From assembly GCA_013368375.1 (NCBI GenBank), contig JAACJP010000042.1, forward strand, positions 62,001 to 126,000: a stretch of DNA of 64,000 nt. Reading direction: 5' to 3'. Made by a program: the position numbers and the translations under genes. The notes beneath the pieces are model-generated. The model saw only the letters and a list, made by a program, of their open reading frames with translations. It had not been told where the DNA came from and searched no databases. Shown piece by piece: positions 25,505 to 33,891 of the stretch (its first letter is position 1; each line of letters starts with the position of its first letter). The DNA comes from Tricholomella constricta. Its lineage: Eukaryota; Basidiomycota; Agaricomycetes; Agaricales; Lyophyllaceae.

Positions 25505-25522
25505 CCCTCGCGGTGGGCTCCA
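25505..25522 (-). other. Primer binding site of B1
   Basis: On the minus strand, three bases inside the 5' LTR, TGGAGCCCACCGCGAGGG would pair with a tRNA 3' end CCCTCGCGGTGGGCTCCA (note terminal CCA). Identical in B2 (43258-43275). It fixes the element's direction as minus. Confidence 0.75.
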
Positions 25523-25525
25523 GAA

Positions 25526-26553
25526 TGATAGAGCTAGAAGGCCTGTAGGTGCTGTGCACAACAACAAAACAACTAACAACTATGGGGGGGGGGGCGAGAA
25601 GTGTTAAAAGTTCCCAAACACGCGAGTGTGCAGGGTTTGTAAGTGTTGTTTGAGGTAGGTAAAAGGCGATCCGACTTGTCAGTAGTCGAACCGACGGTGA
25701 TACGACGAATGCGATGGGGTACGACGTTCCCAGATGGAATGGGTCGGCGACGCGACTTTCGGTGTCGGTCGTGGGACAACGATACGAACGAGGTTAATAC
25801 AAAGAACTCACGGGTTCGGGCGACGAATACGAGGTGACAGAGACGGCGGTTACGAGTTTTACGATGGCGGCGGCGGTTTATACGATGGGAACGGAGCAGA
25901 GACGACAGAGACGATGGTTTGAGCTATTCACTCTGAGTGTGAGGGAAAATACGGGCTGTAATTCACTGGGGGAAGTAGGTAATACATGGGTATGTTTTTA
26001 TACTATACGACCGACTCGCCTCGCACGAGCCGGCGAGGCAGGTGTTTTACTGGATTATTGGGAGAAGCGCCGCCAAGCTTGGTACCGCGCGACGCTTTTT
26101 AGAGAGTGTGGCGCTCTTTGGCTCGGCAAAGGGGCTTTTGATCGGCTCGAGGCGTCGGGTCGGATGTATGATCGGTGGTGGCTTTGCGATCAGTAGTGGC
26201 TCTTGGGTGCAGAACTCCGTGGTACGGCCGGATCCTTCCTGCGACTGGCTGGGCAACGGCGTTTCCTAGGATCATTTCAAATCGGGTTTGGTTGTCGCCG
26301 GGTTGAGACCTTGGCATCCGAACGTGCGCGGTCGTTGACAGGTTATACGGCGTTCCGTGCTCCGTGCGCCCAGAGAGGAGAACTGGCGTTTCAAGTTACT
26401 TTGTTTCTTGGTCGGTGCGTCGGTCGTTTGGTCGTATTGTCAGTTGGTCGGTTTAGCGCTTTGGTCGCATTCGGGACCGCGTTCGTCGTGGCGCAGCGGT
26501 TGATGTCCGTATTATGGGCAGGTTCGGTGTACAGCGCGGGACGGTGCTCATCA
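25526..26553 (-). repeat. 5' LTR of B1 (full-length copy)
   Basis: 1,028 bp, TGATAGAGC...GTGCTCATCA, aligned end to end with the B2 LTRs but with many more differences than the B2 pair shows between themselves. Confidence 0.9.
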
Positions 26554-26690
26554 CCGCGCCACCGGTAACTGGATGATGCTATGAGCAAAGTAAATGGACA
26601 GTGAAGGGGATGCAGCACACCTTTTCTCTCAAACTCATCTGCCAGCGGAGCCAAGACGTGGGTGGTCGAACTTAGGGTTAGGAGAAGCGC
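26554..26690. other. 137-bp unrelated spacer between two LTR copies
   Basis: The sequence is not found elsewhere in the B copies. It starts CCGCGCC directly after the LTR end and stops where a second LTR fragment begins with GGAGAAGCG. It is probably flanking DNA of another B insertion brought in by recombination. Confidence 0.6.
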
Positions 26691-27174
26691 CGCCAAGCTC
26701 GGTACCACGCGACGCTTTTTAGAGAGTGTGGCGCTCTTTGGCTCGGCAAAGAGGCTTTTGATCAGTCCGAGGCGTCGGGTCGGATGTGTGATCGGTGGTG
26801 GCTCTTGGAGGCGGAACTCCGTGGTGCGGCTGGATCCTCTCTGCTACTGGCTGGGCAAAGCGTTTCCTAGGGTAATTTCAAATCGGGTTTGGCTGTCACC
26901 GGGTTGGCACCTTGGCATACGAACGTGCGCAGTCGTTGACAGGCCATACGGCGCTCCGTGCTCCGTGCGCCCAGAGAGGAGAACTGGTGTTTCAAGTTAC
27001 TCTGTCTCTTGGTCGGTGTATCGGTCATTTGGTCGTATTGTCAGTCGGTCGGTCGTATTGTCGGTCAGTCGGTTTAGCGCTTTGGTCGCATTCGAGAGCG
27101 TGTTCATTGTGGCGCAGCGGTTGATGTCTGTATTATGGGCTGGTTCTGTGAATAGCGCGGGACGGTGCTCATCA
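26691..27174 (-). repeat. Partial second LTR copy ending B1
   Basis: A 484-bp 3' portion of the B LTR, from GGAGAAGCGCCGCCAAGC to GTGCTCATCA, followed by the target duplication CCGT. It is therefore the genuine outer end of the insertion. Confidence 0.85.
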
Positions 27175-27178
27175 CCGT

Positions 27179-27283
27179 CTTCGGGGTCACCCAGTTAGGC
27201 AAGCACGACATGATCCTCGGGTTCAACTGGCTTAAAAACCACAACCCCGAGATCGACTGGGAGACCAAAGAGGTGAAGATGAG
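27179..27283 (+). pseudogene. Element A protease, 3' part
   Basis: It continues the protease frame after B1: GVTQLGKHDMILGFNWLKNH, containing the second conserved retropepsin motif (ILGFNWL). It is cut by the MULE after 27283. The frame resumes at 46788 with RCPTQCDTC. Confidence 0.85.
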
Positions 27284-27332
27284 GGATAAAACTATTTGGA
27301 AACCCCGTTTCTCAGAGGAACCCGGGTTTCTT
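27284..27332. repeat. Left terminal inverted repeat of MULE
   Basis: Matches the complement of 46730-46778 except for one base near position 35 of the repeat. It contains an inner palindrome AACCCGGGTT. Confidence 0.9.
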
Positions 27333-27911
27333 GGAGAAACCCTGGACCATTGATCAAACGTCGAAATCATAGTATTTGGCTCTGCTGTTTTTAAAGCCTT
27401 TGCCAAACAACGGAGACTCTGGAATGTAACTAAATTTGAATCTCGGTTCTAGTCACCGTTTATTTTTATTTTTAGGCAGTGGCTGCCCTAAACAAACGCG
27501 TTGTATATAACCAGCCGCGACATTTGCCAACGCTTTTCTCCCCCTCCCAATCTCTTCTGTTGTTGTAGTACTTAGATAATATATTATCAATTAATAATAT
27601 AAGCACTCCAGATTGTGTAAGCGGCAGGCGCCAAGATTCGCGTGCACATGCATCGTGAATTTGTTGCAACTCCTCATCTTGCTCAGGCCGGCTGTGTCAG
27701 GACGATGGACATCCTGGATCTGCTTCATCGTCAGTAAGCCATCTTCTGACATCCCAGGATACTTTGTATTGATTCATCACAGATGATAGACGGTCAAAAG
27801 ACTAGATTTGATATTTATTCTCTAGCATGTTCACTACTTGAATGACCGAATTATAAGGATGTCCTCCTGGAATTTTTCTATCCAGCTCCATCTAGGAAAC
27901 CACTGCCCTTC

Positions 27912-29500
27912 ATGGATTTTCGAAGTTTTGCCTCTCCCTCACCTCACCTCACTTACTCTACAGAGTTTTTTGATGCTCTCAGTGTCTCGCAAATTTGCGA
28001 GTTATCCTATCCTGTTGTTGCGCCTGTGGGGTCTGTCTTGGCCATGAACCTGTCTTCGAACACGCCGACCTCTGCCTCTGCCACTGTGATCAAGCCGGGC
28101 GAGGTTATTCCCAGTTTTCTGGACCTGACGTCCATAACGGCCCATATGGAAGCCGACTACAACACTAACGGGATGCGATCGGCCTGGGTAAAATTCCGGT
28201 ACTTGGAAGAAGAGTACGAGATGGTTTATCATTTTTCTAAGGTGCGTCAGTTGAGCTTTGTGTTTATAAGCGGAACTGACCTTTTCTTGACCTTGCGGCA
28301 TTATAGATCAACCTCATTTGGAACGTTACCAATTACGAGCCCGCTGTACAAGCTTTTCGCCACCTTATAACCATCTTCAGTCTGCCCAGTTCTGCCTCGG
28401 TCCCGCCTGGGATACATTTCTCAAAATGTCGTTCACAGCAAGAATCGAAGGTTTTTTTGTCACTGACTTTCCTCTATACCAATTAGAGTGTCTCTTAGGC
28501 GAAAACTGGCTGGAAGAGGACATTTTTAATGCCCTCTTGGAGCTCTCCTACTTCCGACGGGCACACAGGATGCAGGATTTGGTCCCCGCAGAATTTAACG
28601 AGCAACCTCGCCATCTACCCGTGCCTGACATTCTCCTCCTTCTAACTTCCTTTCTGACAGATGCAATCCATGCCCACAACACTGATAGCCCATTATACGC
28701 ACCCGAAATACAAGCTCTGCGTCATCGCGTCTCTACTACTTAAGTTCGCGTGATTGCCATGAGTTCGGTGACGGACAATCACTTCACAGTGTTTGTCTAT
28801 CGATCTGGATCTCCAATTATAGACTATGGTGATTCACTGCACCACTCACCACTGCTCGATGTTCTCACTGTGATTTAATGGATCCTGGCCGGTGTTTGTC
28901 AACCACCGATCACAGATATCAAGGCAGGCGTTATTGCACGGCAAGGTCCAGGAAACGGCAACGGGAGTTGTGGGATTGCTGCGCACAATTTTATCGAAAT
29001 CGCAGCTGAGACTTGCATCGGGCTTCGAGTGTGGAACGGCTCTCAGGCACAAACATTTCGAGATGCTGCTCTCGAAGATCTCGTCCGATTTCATCATATA
29101 GCCTTGCAATGTAACGGGAACTTTTTAAGCTGGACAACAAAGATATCTCGGGATTATGACATGAGTTTGCCATCCACCCATGTGTCCTCGGTGTCGGGAT
29201 ATAATGATTTCAATGTCTACGCACCCCTCGTATGTGTTTCTATATATAACTGTTCAGCCATAACTTATTCATATATTGACAGACCGTTCACCCTGTCTCA
29301 TGTTTGCAACGGTCAGAAATCACGTATCTCAGCAAGCAGATCAAACCGTACATGCCAAAAGCACATGTTCCCCCTGTCACACAACTGAAATCCATGCCCA
29401 TCAATCATACTCCGCCGCCACTCCTTCCTCCATTTGAACCCATATCAACACCACGAAAAGTAATGTTGCCGCCTTCTCCTGACACTAAACAATTCATCTA
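27912..29500 (+). pseudogene. Ulp1-like (C48) cysteine peptidase region of the MULE
   Basis: Ulp1-type peptidases remove SUMO from proteins; similar domains occur in several Mutator-like elements of plants and fungi. The N-terminal exon (27912-about 28240) has no recognised domain and ends at a GTGCGT donor. After an intron, fragments in two frames lead to LECLLGENWLEEDIFNALLEL and VPDILLLLTSF. The catalytic set is visible: His in VTDNHFTVFVY (about 28779), Asp in IDYGDSLHH (about 28825), Gln in ARQGPGNGNG (28941) and Cys in GSCGIAAHNF (28969-28971). In-frame stops at 28741 (TAA), 28876 (TAA, from a probable CAA) and 29499 break the frame. An intron lies at about 29229-29281. It could be a separate gene or the N-terminal part of one long transposase transcript. 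Confidence 0.7.
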
Positions 29501-29501
29501 A

Positions 29502-30240
29502 TTTTCACCCACCCGTCTTTCTCATAAACGACGTCAGCAAAGCTCGCCAGAAATCATCACAATTGATTCCTCACCCATTCGCGATTCCTCTGATGTAGCG
29601 ATGTCCGACATTCTGGATGTGTTGACACCCAAAGGAGGAAATGCGGAAGTCAAGCAGCCCTTGTTCATCGATCTCTGCTCGCCCCAAATTCCCTCTCAGA
29701 TCAAAAGCATCAAATCCGAATCAATCGTCATTGACCTCTGTTCTCCTCCAAAATTTCCAACCAAGTTGGAGGTCCTGGATCTTTGCACACCTCCCAGCCA
29801 CAAAACAAAGAAGCGTCGACTCCGTGTGTTGTCTCCTTCCTTCGATGGCGCTCCCGAAGCCAAGAGTCGGATAGTCAAGGCTGCACCTGGTGTCGTCTCT
29901 TGGATCTGTCTTTGATTCCCTAGAAGGAGCTCAAGCTGCAATTTATGCACGAGAGGAGCAACTCGGACACAGATGGCGGATGGCGCAGAGCAAGAGTGAC
30001 GCACAGGGAAATCGGAAAAAGATGACCTTCCGATGCAACCATTATGCACAACATATCCCCACTCACTCCACGTTGATCGACCCATCTGACCATCGGAAGG
30101 GCAAGTCTATCAGATCAGGCTGCAAGGCACATGTCAACGTAAACCGTGTTGTGTATTCGTCACTTTGGAGTGTTACCACTGCCTCATGGGATCACAACCA
30201 TCCACGCGAAGTGCCAGAAGGTGCTCCAATCCGTCGCCGC
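29502..30240 (+). pseudogene. MULE transposase N-terminus: SIM-like tract and FAR1-type DNA-binding domain
   Basis: The first part (29502-29880) has four strings like SUMO-interacting motifs: EIITIDSSP (about 29550), PLFIDLCSP (29660), SIVIDLCSP (29721) and EVLDLCTP (29769). A nuclear-localisation-like TKKRRLR follows. The frame shifts near 29890. The next frame gives GSVFDSLEGAQAAIYARE, TFRCNHYAQ, SGCKAHVNV and TASWDHNHP, the C-C-H-H spacing of FAR1/WRKY-GCM1 zinc domains used by MULE transposases to bind their ends. It is cut at 30245 by a solo LTR. The SUMO link is inferred from motif shape only. Confidence 0.7.
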
Positions 30241-30245
30241 CCAAC

Positions 30246-30720
30246 TGTTAGGGCGACCTTTTAGAGCAGAGCTTAGTCGTACTGGCAAAGGGGAATCCAA
30301 AGTTATATTGATGTACTGTAACGAGGTAAATAAGGCTTACCTGGCAAAGGGGAATCCAAAGAGAATAGTGTAAAGGATTCCCAGATGCCAGGGGGCCGGC
30401 TATATACAAGTGTGATACATGAGGGCAGGCTCTCCATAGTGTACTGTACATGTGATAATAACGACATGTGATAACCATGACAGGTGATAATGATGAGCAG
30501 GTTCCGGATGCTGTCTGATGGTAACCATCGTCAGGATGTCAGGTGATCGGGAATATGAACAGGGAAACGAGGGGAATGACAGGAAGTGAGTAAGGTAAAT
30601 ATGTACACCGACGCTTGGGTCAGAGCGTCGGGGTCGGGATCGCGATCGGTCAGGAGCGAGCGCACGTGTCGGGGAACAGTTGGTGAGCGTCGGAGGGCGT
30701 GAACGGGTGTTCCCCTAACA
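30246..30720 (-). mobile_element. Solo LTR of the A family inside the MULE
   Basis: 475 bp, reverse orientation, TGTTAGGGCGACC...GTTCCCCTAACA, flanked by the 5-bp duplication CCAAC (30241-30245 and 30721-30725). It is about 85 bp longer than element A's LTRs because of an extra stretch with repeated ATGTGATAA-type units (30400-30500). Removing it restores continuity of the transposase frame. Confidence 0.93.
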
Positions 30721-30725
30721 CCAAC

Positions 30726-30966
30726 CATGGAGCAGAAGGCAACAGTCTCTCAGCTATCTACCAGTGCTTCTCAGCATTTCAGTCGGGGTCAGATTGCGGC
30801 AGTCTTACAGGTGCAAACAGAGTCATCTCTCGAGCCACGCCAAATCAGTCATATGATGGGGAGCGCCCGAAGGGAAGCACACGATGAGGTTGCCAGCCTT
30901 GGTGGTGACATACATGCCATCCTTGCAAGCCTTCAGCAGAAATCAGAAGAGGCTCATGGCTGGCGG
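30726..30966 (+). pseudogene. MULE transposase, middle segment
   Basis: This fragment of about 80 codons (ATVSQLSTSASQHFSRGQIA, IHAILASLQQKSEEAHGWR) lies between the DNA-binding domain and catalytic core. It is cut by B2 after 30966. Joining 30966 to 44327 gives ...HGWRFHLKLDEYSVVTAIWW without a gap. Confidence 0.85.
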
Positions 30967-32029
30967 TGATAGAGCTAGAAGGCCTGTAGGTGCTGTGCAC
31001 AACAACAAAACAACTAACAACTATGGGGGGCGAGAAATGTTAAAAGTTCCCAAACACGCGAGTGTGCAGGGCTTGTAAGGGTTGTTTGACGAAGGTAAGG
31101 GACGATCCGACTCGTAGCTAGTCGAACCGACAACAACGCGACGGGGGCGATGGAACACGACGTTCCCGAGTGGAACGGGTTAGCGACGCGACTTTGGGTG
31201 TCGGTCGTGCGACAACGAGACGAACGGGGTTAATACGGAGAACTCACGGGTTCGGGCGATGAGTACGAGGCGACAGAGACGGCAGTTACGAGATTTACGA
31301 CAGTGGCGACGGTTTATACGATGAGGACGGTGCAGAGACGACAGAGACGACGGTTTCGAGCTATTCACTCTGAGTGTGAGGGAAAATACGGGCTGTAATT
31401 CACTGAGGGAGGTAGGTAGTACATGGGTATGTTTTTATACTATGTGACCGACTCGCCTCTCGCAGGCCGGCGAGGCAGGTGTTTTACTGGTTTATTGAGA
31501 CAAGCGTCGCCAAGCTGGTACCACGCGGCGCTTTTTTAGAGAGTGTGGCGCTCCTTGGCTCGGCAAAGGGGCTTTTGATTGGTTCGAGGCGTGGGGTCGG
31601 ATGTGTGATTGGTGGCGGCTTTTCGATCGGTAGTGGCTCTTGGAGGCGGAACTCCGTGGTGCGGCCGGATCCTCTCTGCGAATGGCTGGGCAAGGTGTTT
31701 CCTAGGGTAATTTCAAATCGGGTTTGGTTGTCGCCGGGTTGAGACCTTGGCATACAAACGTGCGCGGTCGCTGACAGGTTATACGGCGTTCCGTGCTCCG
31801 TGTACCCAGGGAGAAGAACTGGCGTTTCACGTTACTCTGTCTCTTGGTCGGTACGTCGGTCATTTGGTCGTATTGTCGGTCGGTCTGTCGTATTGTCGGT
31901 CGGTCTGTCGTATTGTCGGTCGGTCGGTTTAGCGCTTCGGTCGTATTCGGGAGTGTGTTCGTTGTGGCACAGCGGTTGAGGTCCGTATTATGGGCTGGCT
32001 CTGTGTATAGCGCGGGACGGTGCTCATCA
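30967..32029 (-). repeat. 3' LTR of B2
   Basis: 1,063 bp, TGATAGAGC...GTGCTCATCA. It contains a short tandem repeat (unit about 20 bp, TCGTATTGTCGGTCGGTCTG, near 31868-31926) with one more unit than the right LTR. Confidence 0.95.
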
Positions 32030-32067
32030 TCTCCTCCTTACTTGAAATACCGACTGTCCTCAGTCGG
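32030..32067 (-). promoter_or_regulatory. Polypurine tract and adjacent hairpin (B2)
   Basis: The minus strand reads AAGTAAGGAGGAGA directly before the 3' LTR, the expected plus-strand priming site. Next to it is a perfect 7-bp stem, CCGACTG-TCCT-CAGTCGG (32050-32067). The same PPT-plus-hairpin block recurs at 33716-33752. Confidence 0.7.
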
Positions 32068-32150
32068 CCCCGTGCCTCGGTCAGGGGGCGTATGTCTTGG
32101 AAAGGGGGGACTGGGATAGGAGGACGTGGCGGTGCCGACGCGCTGGTGAC

Positions 32151-32160
32151 ATATATATAT
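32151..32160 (+). promoter_or_regulatory. Possible TATA box of accessory gene 1
   Basis: A pure AT alternation (ATATATATAT), 34 bp before the ATG at 32194. It is close to the start codon but is the only such element between the LTR and the gene. Confidence 0.3.
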
Positions 32161-32193
32161 CTATCCAGGTTCTCGTTTGGTTCACCCATCGTT

Positions 32194-33496
32194 ATGTCGA
32201 GACCTCCTGTCGATCTTCAGCGCACTCTCCGCTTCTTGGAACGAGACTGGGACGAATGGCAATCACTGTCGGCCGACTCGCCTCGCTACGCGCGCACTCG
32301 TGTGCTGCAATACTTGTCAAACGGCTTCGAAGTGCTTAGGTCGCCGGCAGCTAGTCCCTGGCGTTGGATGTGGCGCGACGAGGAAGAGGCATTGTTCAAC
32401 ATCTGGTCTACGATCAAGTCCGACCACGAATGGTCCGGGCGGTTCGCGGACCTAGAACCGAGTGTGCGTTCGTTCTCCGGTTATTTCGTTGTTTCTGCAG
32501 GGTATTAACGCGCTAGTTGGTAGTCCGACCACCCCGACCGAGAGTCGGACGCTCGGGAGCGTATCCGCGCCGCCTCTGCTGGAGAAGAGGCAGCGTCTGT
32601 TGTACGGGAGCATTCGTGCGCTTCCTCTGTTGGAGACGGGGACCAAGAAGAGTCTGTCGTCGAGATCTCTGGGGAGTCCGTATTGGCGGCACAGGGGAGG
32701 CGACACGGTTTGTGGCTGGAGCGGCTTGAGGAATTTAAGAAGGAATATCCTGAGCATTACACTCGTAGCGAAGCAGTAAGTCGTCGGTTCTCGTGTAGCC
32801 TTGTTTTCCTGCTCATTTGTTGGTTAGTGCGATCGTTGTGTGAGCTACGCTTTGGACTGCGTTCAGCGTAGCGACATTGATACTTGCGCGGTTTGCGAGA
32901 TTCAATCCCGACCATGCGAGACGAACAAGGTGGGGTCGTTTCGGCCAGCTCCGCACCAGTTTGTGTCGTGCTCAGGAGTGGGACACTTTTGTGACGCGTG
33001 TATGCCCCCTCCGCTGTTCGACGATGTCCAATTGCCCGATCTGGCGAGGGCCGCCCAGCGCCTTGTCGTGACTCGTTCTGCGGATTCGGTAGACCGGGGT
33101 GCGGGTCTCCTTTATCAGGGTCCGGTGTTTCGCCCTGAGGACTTCCTTCGTAACGAAGATTTGCGTGGTCTGGGCTTCACTCAGCCGTTGTCGGTTATTT
33201 CGCGGTTCGGTCTTGCCGATGTAGATCGGGCGCTATCGGCGCGCACCGTTTTCTTGCGTACTTTGGTCCAGGAAATTCAAGTCCTTGAATCGCGCCAAGA
33301 GGTCATGCGTTCGTCATCCCGTCAGCTTTACGAGCAGGTCGTGTCTACGTCGTCGGCCCTTGACTTGCTTCAGGTCCGGCGCGCAGAGTTAGTTGGTGCA
33401 TCTGCGGTGGGTAATTCGAGGACTGGGGGCAGCGGCAGTGGACGCGGTGTCGGCAGTGGCGTACGCGACGATAGTGGCGAGGGTTCGTCGCCTTGA
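32194..33496 (+). CDS. Accessory gene 1: Zn2Cys6-type protein, antisense to gag-pol
   Basis: Three exons, 32194-32463, 32524-32775 and 32828-33496 (introns 60 and 52 bp, GT..AG), join in frame without a stop to 396 residues. Exon 1 encodes a Trp-rich domain (ERDWDEWQSLSAD, WRWMWRDEEEALFNIW). Exon 2 is an acidic linker ending WLERLEEFKKEYPEHY. Exon 3 opens with CDRCVSYALDC...CAVCEIQSRPC, exactly C-X2-C-X6-C-X8-C-X2-C-X6-C, the spacing of GAL4-type clusters. More Cys follow (FCDACM), then a DLRGLGF / DVDRALSAR helical region shared with gene 2 and a Gly/Ser-rich tail. The family class is DNA-binding regulators in fungi; a role in controlling the element or host targeting is inference. The frame is intact although the element's pol is broken. 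No homologue outside this window could be checked. Confidence 0.8.
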
Positions 33497-33715
33497 CTTC
33501 GGGTTTGTCGTGTTTTGCGGTCGGGTTGTGTTCGTTACCGGTCGCGTATTCCGTATATACCTATTTTGTTGTTCGGGCCCTAAAATTGGGTCGTTCTTTT
33601 ATAATTCGAACTTTTCGTGTTTTAAGTGGCGCAGGTCGGTTCGTTGTGTCGGTCGGTTTTGTGGTTGGCGGTGTCGGTTGCTAGTATCGGCTGTCGTTTC
33701 ATCTGTAGTTCCTGT

Positions 33716-33752
33716 CTCCTCCTTACTTGAAATGCCGGCTGTCCTCAGTCGG
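33716..33752 (-). promoter_or_regulatory. Second polypurine-tract/hairpin module between the accessory genes
   Basis: Near copy of 32030-32067: minus-strand TTTCAAGTAAGGAGGAGA, then the stem CCGGCTG-TCCT-CAGTCGG (one G-T pair). It indicates that the interval 32030-33715 arose by duplication of a PPT-plus-gene unit, or that the PPT moved outward. Confidence 0.6.
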
Positions 33753-33891
33753 CCCGGGGACCGGCCGAAAAAATTCTAGAACTGACGTGTGTGTGGCGTG
33801 AGATGGCGGTGGCGGTGCAACAGAATTTGACCTCGCGTCAAGTTCTCAAGGACCCTCTGTCTTTCTCGGCTCCCTCTTTCTTGCTCCCACC

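Larger units (their letters stand above)
16751..27174 (-). mobile_element. Element B1: Gypsy-type retrotransposon with antisense accessory gene (degenerate)
   Basis: It is flanked by the 4-bp duplication CCGT (16747-16750 and 27175-27178). Gag-pro and pol are on the minus strand, so the 5' LTR is on the right (25526-27174) and the 3' LTR on the left (16751-about 17028, truncated). A remnant of an antisense Zn2Cys6-type gene (17029-18669) lies between pol and the 3' LTR. Compared with B2, about 3.1 kb (rest of the left LTR, accessory gene 1 and the start of gene 2) is deleted at about 17028, and the right side has an extra partial LTR. The copy has frameshifts in gag, pro and pol. Confidence 0.92.

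Noticed and set aside
31140..31930. CRISPR-like array from repeated GGTCGGTC strings
   Set aside because: This is a short minisatellite inside an LTR with no spacers, in a eukaryotic genome.
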